From Sesamum alatum (taxonomy: Eukaryota; Streptophyta; Magnoliopsida; Lamiales; Pedaliaceae): a stretch of DNA of 64,000 bases. Location: assembly GCA_034509735.1 (NCBI GenBank), contig JACGWO010000003.1:42392873-42456872 (forward strand), read 5' to 3'. Every line of letters begins with the position of its first letter. The stretch's first letter is position 1. Positions 21,801-36,115 of the stretch are shown one piece after another. A model generated the notes under the pieces. The model was not told the DNA's origin, made no database searches, and saw only the letters and a list, made by a program, of their open reading frames with translations. The translations under genes were made by a program, and so were the position numbers.

Positions 21801-24800
21801 GGCTAATTACATGTTCAAAAGTAATAATCTAGTTGGCTACAAGCCAAACTTGTTGTTTTTGACTTTGTATCCCAGCTAGCTCAAACTTTATAGTACTCGA
21901 GCTGATGATGTGGTGGAGAGGTAACAGATATGTTGGGTTTTCATCTGGTGGTCTCTTCTTGACCATGGCTTGGGGAAAAAATAGCAGTTGAATATGTCTA
22001 GATGTAGGATAAGGATGCAAAGCTTGAAAAATATCGTTATTCATTCTTATGTCGCTTGGGAAAGAAAAATAAACCGAGTCTCTAAGAAACTGAGAAAACA
22101 TAAAGTGATCAAGAAAGATCTGTTGGCCACCTTTTCCTATGTTGCATGGAGGAAATATTTCAACATCTTCTTGCCTGTTGACTCTTTATGTTAATGTATA
22201 CATTTCAACATCTTTACGTTTGGTGACTCTTTATGTATACATGATTGTGTATGATTGATTGCTTATCTTGAAGGTGTGCATCACATTTTTGTGCACTTAG
22301 CGATAACTGTTTACCTATTTAAAGAGTGGTCATTATTGTCATGCACTTTTACATGCTGTCAGTGTATACTTAGATCTCTCATTAATTAGAAAATTTCAAA
22401 CATATTGTGGATAGACCTTTATTGACCACATTCATGGGATGAACATGAAATGGAAATGACTGTTAAGTTATTGGGCATATGATTGCTACAACTATGACTA
22501 AGGTCTTGTTTGTGTAAACTTTTGTGTGCATTCATACCTCTTCCAGACAAACCTTAGAGCTTGCAAATATCTCTGAAGAGTTTTTTACCGATTATAATTG
22601 TTTAGTATCAACATAAGGCATAAATCTAACTTAATTGCAAAAGTTCTTCAAGGAATGTGATTGGGCTGAAGAAGCAAATTTTATTAGCATTTTTTTTCAA
22701 TCTTAAATATAATGTCTTTTGTTTATAGCTAGTATATATTTCGTGCTATGTACTGATTTATTTTCTTTAGAAAATAAAAATTAGTAATAAATTAGTTTTG
22801 TATAAATTAAGTTCAAAAAGACAAAAAATATTAGTATCAGTTTTTCATCTTTTTTAATTACTACAATGCATAGCTGGCAACGAAATTGAATTAATTATCA
22901 ACACGTGGTCAAAAATGAAAAGGAAAGAAAGCACACATCCTCGGCGCTTAAAGGGAAAGCAAATTGGCTGTTCATTTCATTACAATACACTATGTTCAAA
23001 TCCAAATCACACCATAACCATAATGGCAATTTGAATCTCAACTCATCCTGCCGCCTTCACTCTCCATTATATAACCCTTCATCATCTGGAATTTTCTTCC
23101 CCTGAAAGGCAATCAATCCCATTTAAAAACGACGGCAAATTCTAATTAAAACTAAGTTGATCAAAACTCAAATTAATCATATAATGGGAGTTTTATATTT
23201 ATCACATGATTGATTTGCACTTGCCGTGTGATTGGTTGAGTGTGACCAAATCTAATCTCATTTCAACATAAGACACATGGAAGTCAGTTAGTTATACCAA
23301 ATTATATATGAAACTGGGACTTTTTTTAAAAATTTAGTACTTTTCTGCCTTTGTTTGGTGTTCTGGTGCCAGGGAGGCAGATTCATTGTCACTCATGATT
23401 TTCACTATGTAACAATCACGTTGCATATGCCACCCCTAGTGCTATGGATGTGCCATACAGCCATAGAGCTCACATTCTTGTTAGAAGTACTTGCTGTCAT
23501 CACAGATTTGTTAGCTTCAAGTAGCAAGTTTAAAGATATTGTGTTGGTACATGAATGGCTCTTTATGAGCCACACCACAGCCAATTAGAGTCGCGAATGC
23601 ATTGCTCAAGATAGAGTTGCATTGACGTAGTGATCTATTCTTGCCCCTTTCCTGCTATCCATCTGACTGGCATCTTCGTATGATCTCTTGACTTACATGA
23701 TTCTTGTTCCAAGATGTATCTGAAATTCTGAATTGAACTGCAGATCTTGGGGCTCTTCTAATTGCTACATACCAATTTCTCTGATTTGTATTCAGCGTTT
23801 ATAACTTGATTTCTGGATTGTTATAATTTGGTTTATCTTATCTGCGAATTGTTGTTGGTTCACTAGATTTTACTTTATGAATGAGCATTAATTAGGAGAC
23901 TTGATTTAGGATTGCCATCTTAATTTTTTAAGAATTTTAGTATCAATATTCATGGACCCTGGATTTGACAGAAATTATTGCGTTGGCTCCTTGTAGTTAA
24001 TGTGACAGGACATTATAAGTCACGCAATCCCAAACTAGATATTATGAATCAAGTGAGGAATTTGATTTAGGATTACTGTTACAATTCAGAAAAATTCAAG
24101 TACACAAATTTCCAATCCTGGAATCCGAAGAACTTGTTCTGCCGGCCCCTTAAAATAGTCTGGTGAGAGTTCTAAATCATGGAATCCAAAGCTGGATATT
24201 ATGAATAAGCTACAGATGTTTCGAATTTATGTTTGGAATGGTCATCCTGAACAGATTAGCAGATTGATTATTAGAAGTATTTTTCTTTTGGTCTTTTCTC
24301 CTACGCCTTGCTCATTCATACTTATCTTGTTCTTCTTGGATGTGGGCCCTCACATTAGTATTACGGGACTTTTAAATGACACAATCCAGAGGTAGCTGAT
24401 TGGTCATTCTGAGTATTTACATTTGGAATGGGGCAATCCCAGTAGATTTATAATAATTACTACTTTTCTGTATCTCTTTCTTGCATATCAAATCCACTCT
24501 CTTTTCTGTATCTCTTTCTTGCATATCAAATCCACTCTCTTTTTGGGTGGTCTCTGGTGAATAATTGGGAGGGTAATACAAATTTAAGTATTTCTGCTGA
24601 TTATGTAATACCTTGCACCTATAAAACGAAATGGCTAAGCATATGATGTGTATAAGATGGTTATGTGGCTATTAGTGTCGTGCAATTGTGCATATAAGCA
24701 CTTTACTGATGTGATATACAGGTATGCTGATTGCTGAGGGATTTTTGTCCTATAAGTTAAGATTAAACCATAGCTATTGAAGGAAAAATTGACTTAAATC

Positions 24801-27800
24801 GGTGTGCTAGCTTGGACCAGGTTTATTTCCGTTGAGAAGGAAGGATGACCTTGTTGGTTTTCCTGTAACGTAGTTTGACCCATTTACATGTGAATTAGAA
24901 TAGTAACAGTTGAAAAGAAAAAAAAGTAGGAGACAACATTCAAGGTGCCATTTTTCAGAACTCACATTCTGCTTAGACTTCAGAAGTGCAATCTGAATGC
25001 TCTTTAATGTTTCTTCAATTAGATGCACTGATCTGTGATAAATTTTCATATCTTCTCATGCTGCTTTTAAATTTTGAATTATTTGTCTGATCTATCTGTT
25101 TGATCACATTGGATGCGTGGATTATAAAATGGAATGGACCTTATGTCTTGGTTCTGTATGGTCCAAATTTATTGCCCATGGTCATAATTCAAATTTGTTA
25201 CATATTAGGCATAGATATTCACCCCTTTCTTGCAGCTAGCCCTTCTATAGTTGTGGTTATCATGGCCTTCTTTTTCCTATTTTGATCAGGATGCTATTCA
25301 GGGATTAGATGGTTCCATGGCTCACGAGGATGGAACTGCTAAAAATGATATCGGAGATCGAGAAACAATTAATATCATGCCGGAGTTGTCTGGTTTTGTT
25401 GATGGAGAGAAAACAAAGAGTAACAATGATGCCTCTGCTTCCATGGACTTAGACGAGTCGAGGGGGGTCAAGCATTCAAGTGAATGTAATGAACGACCTT
25501 CTGATGATAACAAATGCACAATTACTATAGAAAGTGACGATGAAGCCCCAGTCGCTGTAATTAGATCGCCACGCATGGACGAAGCCACCAAATCAGAAAG
25601 CCAAATAGCCTCTAGTTCAGATTCTGATTCAGATGATTCAGATTCTGATGTTGGTGTCAATGGCAGGTAACTGGATTCACAACCTATGTTGTGGTTTCTG
25701 TACCTCTCATTGAAATCTCCTTGTTCTCTGAAATCAAATTTCTGTCTGAACTTCAGTGTTATCTTCCTATTCAACTTGATTGTCCTTCCTTTTGTTCCAG
25801 CACTAAGAGAAGACGTAAAAAGAAAATCCGGAGGATCATTGATGATGCTGAGTTGGGGGAAGAGACCAAGAAGAAAATTGCAATCGAAAAGGTAAGACAA
25901 ACTCTATATTGTATATCTAATATATTTTATCAGAGTCCCATCTGTAAATTTAATTTTACAGGAACGTCAAGAACGGCTTAAATCTTTGGAGGCACGATTT
26001 TCTACCCAGTCTGTTATGATGAGTTCTGCAGTCAGTAACCGGAGTTCATTTGATGGAACTGGTGTAGAAGTGCTGGGCGATATTTCTTCAGGTTACATAG
26101 TAAATGTTGTGAGAGAGGAAGGTGAAGAGGCAGTGAGGATTCCACCCAGCATCTCGATGAAATTAAAACTCCATCAGGTTTGACTAATGTTACCTTATTC
26201 CTTTTTCCATGCTATTCATGTATGTTCAGAATCTGAACCTGGAGTTTAGAGTTCTCTGACTTAGGTATCTTTCTGGGTACTAATGTGATGCCTTTCCTGG
26301 TCTAACTTTTCTTCTCTATAGTTTTTCTCCAAATTGGAAAAGTTTCTTTTCTATTCACCACATTATAAACTGCATATGCATTTGGTTTGCTAGTTTTGTC
26401 TGTAGTCAGGAGCATAACATGATTTTCTTCTGATTTCTCTTTACTAAATAATTTTTTTTGCATGCGGGTCTCCTCTGCTGTTGCTATACCTTGAATTATG
26501 ACTAAAGTACACTCATACTTGGGTTGGTCCATGTCATGTAAAATGTAAGATAAAGTAATCATGCATCTATATTGCACCTTTATTTTACTTGCTGAACCAA
26601 TTTTCTTGAGTATGTTCTTTGTCTTGTTTGTGTGTTTAACTTCATTTTATGGTTTACACACAGACTGGGTTTAATAATTCCAACTTGTTCTATACTTCAG
26701 ATTGCAGGGATCAGATTTATGTGGGAAAATATTATTCAGTCAGTGCGAAAAGTGAGGTCTGGTGATAAAGGTCTTGGTTGCATTTTGGCTCATACAATGG
26801 GTTTAGGTAAAACTTTTCAGGTATTATTTCTAACTAGATCAAACTATTCTTTCACTTGAAATTTCTGTCTGTTCCTTTTCATTGATGCAACAACCTATAT
26901 GTGTAGCATTCTTTTCTTATTTTCTTTCTAAAAATCTATCTCAGAATGAAAGTACAAGTACATGGTGGATAACTTTTGAAATAGGCTGAGTATCCTAATG
27001 AAGAGCAAACCTTCATCATGATGTCTTAGATGTTGATATTTTACTGAATCTGAAAGGTTTTGGTGTTGGTATGAAAAAGCCCCTCATGATATCTTCATTT
27101 CCTTCTTGCGATGTTCAAGTGTTATTTCCTCTCCAAGCTTCTTCAAAAATTCTTTGTCAGACCTGTCTCGTTAAATTAAACCTTCTCTTTACTTTTCTGC
27201 TTGTCATATTCAGATAGATTGACTTCATGCTGTACATGTAAGAATAAAATCTAGAAATATACAGCTTGAACCACTTAATGTCAAATGGTTTTATGGTAAG
27301 GAGTTTGTTTGGTTGCTCATAACTGAATAATTTTGACTGGAGAATCTAGCAGTCTTTGCTAAAAGACCAGACCATCTCAAATATTCTTTCTACAACTTAT
27401 ATTTTGTAGGTGCAACCTAGTTGCTCATGATCAATAATTTAGAGTTTCTTCAAATATCAGTGACCTCTCTATCAAACAGAAGTCAATTCAGTTATTCTTA
27501 CTTTTTTTAGAATCTAAACTTTACATAGCAGACTCTTGAAAAGAAAAAGAAAAAAAAGCAACGAATCAAACTTAAACAGATTCTTTAACCATAACCGAGG
27601 GGCTCCAAATATCCCATGCAGAGTTGGAATTTCCTTTCTCTTTGTCTTGTTGGCATGTACGTCTCTCTTCATACTAGTTGTGTATCTTATATCAAGCAAA
27701 CTTATGCAATGAATCAGAAGCATACCCACCCAAACAGCAAAAGCAGATGATGCAATACACATTATATCAAGTGAACTATGTGGGGCTTTAATGATTGGAC

Positions 27801-30800
27801 AGAGAAAGAATGATAGGAAGAGAAGAAAACAATATAACCTTCGTTCGAATAATGAAACAACTTAAAGTAAACAGTGACAGGATATCCTTTTTGTACATGT
27901 GGGTTGACACAAGACTTTGTAATTTCGATGCTTGTAATGCAATTCAATTCAAGATTCAAGAAACCGCTACATGCTAAGGATTCCTGTTGGTTGTCTGAAA
28001 TTTGAAATTCTATATCTCAGCTTTAGGTGATGGGGAATACACCAAGGATGATAGTTTTCTTATGATGTCGATTTTGTGCATACAGGTTATTGCTTTTCTG
28101 TACACTGCTATGAGAAGCGTGGACCTAGGGTTAAAAACTGCGCTCATCGTGACACCCGTTAGTGTTCTACACAATTGGCGACATGAGTTTATGAAGTGGA
28201 GACCGTCGGAGCTAAAGCCTCTTCGTATCTTCATGCTTGAAGATGTTCCAAGGTTTGTATTTTCTGCTATTTGTTTGTTAAATGGATACAATGCAGGCAA
28301 AACTGGTAGTACTTGTAAAATATTTGTTAGGAGTTTATTTCAGATCCTGAAAGATGGTCTTGACTCTTGGATCTGATTGGCCTTGGGCTGTTCTTTTCAT
28401 GGATACTCTAAGATTTAGTTGGTTGTGTGTGCTAGAGTATACCTGTCCAGTTACATTTGAATTTTCTTCTCTCTACATGACTGTATGCTGTATTTTGTGC
28501 TTGTAGGTGATACAATCCCTAGACCATAAGAACTTGACATGAATCTCTTTCGCAAGTTTTCATAAATGTAATACTTCCTAGGTTTACTTCTTCAGGGAGA
28601 AAAGGGTTGAGTTGCTCATGAAGTGGAGAATCAAAGGTGGTGTTTTCTTGATTGGCTATACTGCCTTCCGTAACTTGTCTCTTGGAAAGTATGTTAAGGA
28701 CCGATACATGGCTAAGGCGATTAGTCATGCACTTCAGGTGATTTTTCACTATTTGGATCTTTTGCTATTTTCAGTGACCTTTAGAATTTTTTGTAATGGA
28801 TCTGGATAAGACAATGTGGCTGAAGCTTCAGTCTTGCAGGAAATACCAGGATCTAGTGGTCGAATTTCAATTCTATTTTCTTGTTACTCTCAACAAAAGG
28901 CGTTGAGTCATCCTGTCATCATCTCTTCTTATTGTCTTGCCTGCCTTAGCGCATGCGTCTTGCTACATATAAAAGAGGACTTCAGATGCTTAGAAGTTTA
29001 GAAGTAATTTGAGAGAAGTTAGATAGTAAAAAAATTGAACTTCATGTCCACCAGGCTAGCCTAATCTTTTGACTGTTGATCCTATGATTTTATGATCCTA
29101 TTCGATCCTCGCCCTGGCCAAAAGAACACCCGATTCTTTTAAATGCTTGTTGATGTACTGTGAGCTGATTCTTCTACCACAATAAGGGCCTTGGAGTTTA
29201 AACTGTCATGTTCAAGGTCTACCCTGTGCTACTGCGAATTGTTACTTTGGAACTTGTACACTAGCCTTATGGAGCATTATGTTCTAAATATTCATCAACC
29301 TTTCCCAATTGTTTCAATTACGAAACTTATTGATGGAAAATCTTCTAATACTATTTGCACCTTGTAACTTAATTAATGAACTGCCTTGAAACCAATTCTG
29401 TTTTTGCACCTTGTAACTCTATTTGTGTTTTACTTTTGATGCATTTTGTTTCTCTTTTGACCTGCTCAGTGTGGCTGTCTGAACAACCTAATTCCACTAT
29501 TTTTTATTGTTGGCTGGAACTTCTGCTTATGAATACAATTGTTATTGCCAGGACGGACCTGATATCCTAGTCTGTGATGAAGCCCACATTATCAAGAACA
29601 CTAGGGCTGATACAACCCAGGCACTGAAACAAGTGAAGTGCCAGAGAAGGATTGCATTAACTGGATCGCCTCTTCAGAACAATCTGATGGAGTACTACTG
29701 TGTATGAATTTAAATGACATTTTTGGTTCTGACTTGGTATTTCGATCTACTGTCTGACCATCTTAAATTTATCTGGAACAGATGGTTGATTTTGTTAGAG
29801 AAGGATTTCTAGGCAGCAGCCATGAGTTTAGGAACCGGTAATAATCTTAAATGTTACCCTTCTGATGTACTCCTTGATCCCTTGGTACCTAATAACCATT
29901 TTGCTGGTTGCAGTTTCCAAAATCCAATAGAAAATGGTCAACACACCAATTCTACTGCAGAAGATGTGAAGATAATGAACCAAAGGTCTCATATTCTGTA
30001 TGAACAGTTAAAGGGATTTGTTCAGAGGATGGACATGAACGTGGTTAAAAAGGATTTGCCTCCCAAAACTGTATTTGTTATCTCTGTGAAGTTATCTCCA
30101 TTACAGAGAAAACTATATAAGAGATTTCTTGATGTTCATGGTTTCACAAAGGACAAGGTTTCTGGTGAAAAGATAATCAAGAGATCATTTTTTGCAGGGT
30201 ACCAGGCCTTAGCTCAGGTAGTTACTCGTTGGCTTATTTATTCTCCTCGTGAACTTTCAGATTCTTTTATATGCATTAGGTTTCCTTTTAAAGTGCGACT
30301 ACAATTAAATAGGCTTTTAAAAATATATGCCCAAATTGAAACCTGATAAATTTGCTTGGAATTATTGTGCTGTTTCTTGGCAGACACACACACACATATA
30401 TATATATATATTATATACATATATGTGTGCCTGAGATTGCTGACAGAATTTGGTTTCTATGAGGGATCAGCATGAAAGAATTAGAAGTACAACATATTGG
30501 ATTCAGTTTTGCAAAGCTTTGTGGATTTTGACCTAAGATTGGCTACACTATCCTCCTTCGCACTCATTCTATGAAAGCTCATGCCTGCAATTTAATCCCA
30601 AATATATGAATCTTTCTTATCAGCTTATGCAATGTAATGTCAGGTTGACCTTTCTCTATAGCTTACCACTGATTTGCTCCTGTAAGTTTTACATCTAGTT
30701 GCTCTTTTGATGTGCCTAAGCCAGGTGTAACAATTTTGATGCATTTTACATTAGATGGGGGCCACTTTTGGCAATTGAGTCAAGGTTGAAGAACTTGTGC

Positions 30801-33800
30801 CTAAGTGGCGAATAGGAATGCAATTCACTTTGGAATTAAAAGGTGTTTCAAATTATTAGGGTAGAAACGAATCAGCAGGTGCTCTTTTCTATCTCATATG
30901 TTCTCTATTGATAGAAAATCAAACAATTCAAGACATTCTTTGGACCTGTACAAGTTTAGAATGTCTTAGTTTCCTAGCTCTATTCATATTGAAAGAGTTC
31001 TTTGTATTAGTAACCTAGAAATTAGGGTCAACCTGATGTCTTGAAAGTTCAATAGCTGCTTGCTTCCTGCTTTTATTCCGTTTTTCAACTTTTTGCCTTT
31101 TGCAAACTTTGACCCTCTTTTGTGATCCTTGCTCAAATAACTTTCTAACTAGAGTTCAATTGCCTCTGTTGATAATGTATTGCTGCATTACTATTGAACG
31201 TACAGGAACTATTTTATTTTGGAGAGTTACAACTCCTATCATACTTCATGATTTTCTGTAATGTGTATATTAGTTGATCTTACTGTTTCCTAGGAATATG
31301 TGTTCAACTTATTTTATGTTATTTCTGTAGATATGGAACCATCCTGGGATTTTGCAGCTGCGGAAAGAAAACAAGGACTCTGTTAAATTTGAAGACGTAG
31401 AAGAAGACAGCTCAAGCGATGAGAATGTGGATTACAATATGATCTCTGGAGGTACTTTTAGATGCCCCTAAGTCATTTTTTAAGTGAAACAATTGAGCCA
31501 GGTTCTGTATGGTTAGTTAATTAGTTAATTTTCTCCTTAGTATATTGTAAAAATTCATACTAAAACATTTAACTTTTCGCTTCTATATTCTACTCAAAAA
31601 CTGGAAAGTCCCTACATTATCTGCAGTACTGTCAAACAATGATGGAAGGTTTTCTGGAGGGCCCTCTTGTACTTATGGTTGAATTTTGCCATACTCTGTT
31701 TTATTCAATTGTCCTGCACCTATGTTGTTTGCAGAGAAGCTGGGGAATCCTCACAGGAAAAGTGATAATGGATTTCTGCGTGAGGTGCGTGAACTTTCTT
31801 GTCTATCTCTATCCCTTCCTGTCTAAGGACTTGTCTTTTACTTGATGTAATAATGTTGCTGAGTCACCTAATTTATTCCTCTTGCCAATAATCTTCTAGT
31901 TGTGCTTTTATGTATTCTGAAAGCTGTTAATGCAGTCTAAATTCTTTTTGAAGTTCATATTCCTTCAATGTCTTGTCGCATGATACCAAATTGTTTACTG
32001 CATTAATTTGCTAGCAGGATTGGTGGAGAGATCTTCTTATGGAAAATAATTACAAGGATGCCGATCAAGGTGGAAAAATGGTTTTGCTACTTGATATCCT
32101 TACAATGTGCTCAAGTATGGGTGACAAGGCACTGGTTTTCAGCCAGAGTATATTAACTCTGGACCTGATTGAATTTTATCTTTCAAAATTTCCTCGTCCA
32201 AGGAAGAATGGAAAATGTTGGAGAAAGGGGAAGGATTGGTACAGGTGTGTATGACTTGTGCATTTTGGTAAACCAGCATGTAAATTTGGATTTTTCATAT
32301 TCGATTGCCTGACTTACCCAGCATTAGTGTTGAATTTGGCATGGTCAAAGTAATCTTGTCACCTGTCTTTACAATGCTTATTGAGGTATGATTAAATGCA
32401 GATTATTTAATTCACATGCTGGGTTGTCTTCTTTGTTTTATTGTATGTGAACGATGTTTCGTAGGAAGTACAAACTTACCAATCTACATCATTGGATTTC
32501 TGCGGAAAAGGGAGTCACTTTTTTTGATTTACGTGTATCTTGAACAGCATACTGGGTTTCTGATCACACCCTGATCCTTTTTGTTCAAAATGCTTGCGCA
32601 TCTTGGAATGATGTCTTCTTTCTTTTCTTCTCTTCCTCTTTTTCTTCAACCTCTGTCCTCCCAATGTGGTTATTAGTTGTTCTCCGGTGAAATTCAGAGT
32701 TCTACTGTAGATCCGAAAAAGAAGTTTTTTATTCAACTGTTGTATGATCTTTCTTTGTGGATATTATATTCTTGGTATGATATACCACTATTCCTTTTTA
32801 GAAAGGTTTGCACTGTAATAAGTGGAGACATATTTGCTAAGCATGTAATTTCACTTTGTTCATTTAACAAATATCAGCTTATGCTCATGGGAGTTGTGGG
32901 AGTTTGCCATGGGAACTTCAATCCTCTTTTGGTCCAAGGGAAAGCATGACAAAAAAGTATAGTTAAGCATAAGCTCATTATTATTTCCACATATTTTAGA
33001 AGAAGTTTAAAAGATGAAAATGGCGAGTTTGTTTGTGGTCCTGTGATACTTTGTTTGTTTGTGGTCCTGTGATACTTTGTTTGCTTCTGCAACTTTTATT
33101 TGTATTTCACTCAAGATTCTGTTGATAGCTCTGATCATCTCATGTTTAAAAACTGTATTGCTTTCCGCATACAAGAAAAGTGAAGAAAAATTGTTCTTTC
33201 TGCATCTACAACAGGTTAGATGGAAGAACGGAGAGCTCTGAGAGGCAGAGACTGGTTGAGAGGTTCAATGATCCTTTAAATAGAAGGGTCAAATGCTGTT
33301 TGATATCGACTCGAGCTGGATCTCTGGGGATTAATCTTCATGCAGCTAACCGAGTAATTATAGTTGATGGATCTTGGAATCCTACATATGATCTTCAGGC
33401 AATATATAGGGTCTGGAGGTTCGTTTGCCATGTTCTTCTGTTGAATGAAACACGGTTAAGTTTGGATTGTGTGAAAATTAGGTTTCTTGTGGTTTACAGG
33501 TATGGGCAAACAAAACCCGTCTTCGCATACAGATTGCTGGCACATGCTACAATGGAAGAAAAAATTTATAAGCGTCAGGTAATAGCAGATCGGAATATTA
33601 ATCTGTAACTTGCTAGCTCAAACAAAACCCGACTAAGAATAATTCTGCAGGTAACTAAGGAAGGCCTTGCAGCTAGGGTTGTCGATAGGCAGCAGGTGCA
33701 CAGGACAATGTCGAAAGAAGAAATATTACATTTGTTTGATTTTTGGGACGATGAAAATGCCGACATAATGCCTGAGTTGGGTCAAGACTCTGACCCAAAT

Positions 33801-35149
33801 ACAACATGTCGTGTTGGAAATTCATTGAAGCAGAAGCTGCCACTTCCTCATGGAAGTTCATCTTCGGACAAATTAATTGAGACTTTGATAAGCAGACATC
33901 ATCCCAGGTAGATCATTTTGACTTCCCTGTACATTTGGCTACTTTAAGTAGGAGCAGTTAATTTTACGTTGTGATGCAGTAATTTTCTGTTGGATACAAT
34001 CTTCTTCTTTGCTTTGCTATCTAACAAATGCCAAGAGAAGATCACCTCTAAATTTGTTTGGTTAGTGTCTTGGTGAGAGAATCTAATAACACAGTGTATG
34101 TATGTTTTTCCTATGATTCAACTTAAATGATGTTATACCTGACTGATGGTCCTCAGTTCACCCGGATTCTACTGTCTATTACCTATCACCAAATTACTTT
34201 CTAGCTTACGTATCCATACTATCTGGCGTGCATGTCTGACATAATTCTGTTATATAATTTCCTTTCGTTTTCCCCCATTTTCTCTCGTTTATCCTTTGGT
34301 TATTTCTCTCAGTAAGATCGGCACTCTCCTTTTCTTGCAAAGTTCACTTTATGATTTTCATGAATCTTGCTTGCTGTCCTTATCCTGAATTTAAACGAAT
34401 ATCCTTATGTTTGGCTGCTGGAAAAAATTGATTATTAGCCGCCAAATGACTCTTTTGTCGTCTTTCTATACTGTTTAGGTACTGTAAAGTTGGTCTCCTT
34501 GCATTATTTCTTGTGCAAAAGTATATGTTCTTGAAAAAATATTTACAACTTAGCCGCATTTTATTTCATGCTGCAAGAAAATCTTTATATATCTTTCTTG
34601 CATGTCAGATTCTGTAGTTTTGTGGTATGATTAATTTCGTGGTTAATCAACAATGTGTTTGTAACAGGAAGACTTTCTCTTTTTATATTCTTTAGGTGGA
34701 TTTCAAATTACCATGAACATGAGACCCTCTTGCAAGAAAACGAAGATGAGAAGCTGTCGAAAGAAGAGCAGGACTTGGCTTGGGAAGTATACCGGAAAAC
34801 CCTCGAGTGGGAGGAGGTTCGACGAGTTTTTCCAGATGCAAACCTATTCGAGCAGCAGCAGAAAATCTCTGTTGAAGAATCTGCACTCAGTCAGCAGCAA
34901 AGACCCGTTGCTGAACCTGTGGTCGAGCAAAAGCCCGAGCTTTCAACAGTGAAGGCTCCCAAACAGGACCATGCACTTGAACGAGCCAGGCAACGCCATC
35001 GATATACTTACAGGCTGCGAGATTGCACAAATCTTTCGCACATAATGACCTTAAAGAGTCAAAGAGTAAAGATGGGTGGCAGTGCAATATGTGGGGAATG
35101 TGCTCAATTGGTACGTTGGGAGGACGTCAAGCCAGATCCAAGGTTCTAG
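15825..35149 (+). CDS. ATRX: ATRX-like SNF2 chromatin remodeler (CHR20 type), N-terminal exons damaged
   Basis: Nuclear SWI/SNF2 ATPase; plant ATRX supports H3.3 deposition. Recognisable exons: 15825-15986, 17502-17563, 17637-17732, 17816-17912, 18277-18466, 18550-18796, 21518-21600, 25290-25666, 25801-25891, 25962-26177, 26701-26820, 28086-28252, 28596-28737, 29552-29701, 29782-29837, 29914-30217, 31331-31451, 31735-31784, 32018-32244, 33215-33418, 33500-33578, 33651-33907, 34696-35149. Exon 8 to the end sums to 3015 nt, an unbroken frame of 1004 codons with GT-AG borders. Exon 1 is a Glu-rich acidic tail. Motif I (MGLGKT) is in exon 11, DEAH and LTGSPLQNN in exon 14, and the second RecA lobe with [11 protein letters not shown] and [11 protein letters not shown] in exons 20-21. 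Exons 2 and 4-7 hold several one-base indels, and an exon after 18796 was not found (see separate entry). Identity is strong; whether this copy makes full-length protein is open. Confidence 0.88.
17502..21600 (+). other. Indel-ridden stretch of the ATRX gene (exons 2-7)
   Basis: Family similarity is clear across these exons but jumps frame repeatedly. Exon 2 (17502-17563) is one base short. Exon 3 (17637-17732) is clean. Exon 4 (17816-17912) is 97 nt against an expected 93, with extra bases after homologous codons. Exons 5 (18277-18466), 6 (18550-18796) and 7 (21518-21600) each need several single-base corrections, mostly in short homopolymers. Splice sites are conserved. The Glu/Asp-rich exon expected between 18796 and 21518 was not recognised. 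Either this is local assembly error from uncorrected long reads, or the 5' half of the gene is degenerating. Confidence 0.7.
21601..25289 (+). other. Large ATRX intron, no other gene recognised
   Basis: A 3.7-kb interval between recognisable exons 7 and 8. Short frames here (for example 22905-23105 and 23355-23588) lack family resemblance. It holds a 38-bp tandem duplication at 24463-24538. One or more short ATRX exons could be hidden, since exon 7 and exon 8 do not join in a matching phase. Confidence 0.5.
24463..24543. repeat. 38-bp tandem duplication in an ATRX intron
   Basis: Two exact 38-bp units beginning cttttctgtatctctttc, at 24463-24500 and 24501-24538, followed by the first five bases of a third. 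No mismatch between units, so the duplication is recent. Confidence 0.85.
26821..28085 (+). other. ATRX intron 11, no further feature
   Basis: 1.27-kb intron inside the first RecA lobe between the GLGKT exon and the next exon. Nothing beyond ordinary intron sequence was recognised. Confidence 0.5.
30218..31330 (+). other. ATRX intron 16 with CA/TA microsatellite
   Basis: 1.1-kb intron. It contains a compound (CA)n(TA)n tract at about 30382-30428. No other feature seen. Confidence 0.6.
33028..33083. repeat. 26-bp tandem duplication in an ATRX intron
   Basis: Two copies of a unit containing gtggtcctgtgatacttt, at 33035 and 33061, with period 26. Intronic, between exons 19 and 20. Confidence 0.8.
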
Positions 35150-35768
35150 TAATCTGTTGCCTGTGGTACTCCCGATGGTCGCTTATAGTCATCTGCTCGA
35201 CATTCGATCTCTTTCGACTGCTTGAGGTTGTAAATTTTCTTACAGGGAGTCGGCCCTTTAGAATTGAGGTTGAGGGCTAGTCCAATTTTCATTGATTTCA
35301 TTACAATTACAGGAGAAACATTGTATCCTTTTACCAGAACTGGCTGAAGTATCTTTGCCAAGAAAATTCAGCCCTTTGGAATTTGTATGTTGTTGATAGG
35401 CAAACCACATATATAGGGGATCAACATGTTTTTTAGCCGTTGAGGGCAACTATAATACAAGAATCTGTGCTTTCTTCTCATTCCAGAGTTGAGTATTCAT
35501 TAACTTTAGGGTTAATTACTTTGATCCCCTCTAACAATGTTAAATTACACTTTCTCTGAAAGAAATTTCAAAATTATATTTACACCTCTTCTGAAAATTG
35601 TTCGTTTACACTCGATTTTTTTTTTTTGATAGTGTTTGAATAGAAAATGCTGATGTCAGCAAAAACAATATTAGATAATTTTTTGATTTTATATATCGTT
35701 TAATATTTTCATATAATATTTTTATACTTATAAGAGGATAAATGAAATATATATAAAATAAAAAGAAT

Positions 35769-35897
35769 GTAATTATAATAAAATATTATTATCAAATTAT
35801 AGTAATTGGATAATAAGTAACTGTTTATGAATATAATTATAATAAAATATTATTCTCAAATCATAATCATTAGATAATAAGTAGCTGTTTATGAATT
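35769..35897. repeat. About 64-bp tandem duplication, AT-rich
   Basis: The phrase aattataataaaatattatt starts at 35771 and again at 35835, and both units end with ctgtttatgaat. There are several mismatches, so the duplication is older than the intronic ones. Confidence 0.7.
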
Positions 35898-36023
35898 AAA
35901 AAAATTAATCCATTTTTTGTACTTTTTTTTTCTTTTTATACATGGGATTTGGTAAATACTATTTATCGCATATATTTCTTGAACCACTAGAATCTTTCAA
36001 CGAAATTTGCTTCATTACTATAA

Positions 36024-36115
36024 AATATCTTAAATGTAACAAACATACACCAATATTCTAATACGTACTATACAATATCTTAACTGTAACAAACATACAC
36101 CAAAATTCTAACACG
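36024..36115. repeat. About 50-bp direct repeat
   Basis: Two units sharing gtaacaaacatacacca with flanking similarity (atatcttaa.tgtaac and attctaa.acg). Located just past the 3' end of the DUF946 gene. Confidence 0.65.

Noticed and set aside
25322..25900. 192-codon open frame on the minus strand
   Set aside because: Antisense to ATRX exons 8-9; Ser/Glu-rich content mirrors the acidic exon.
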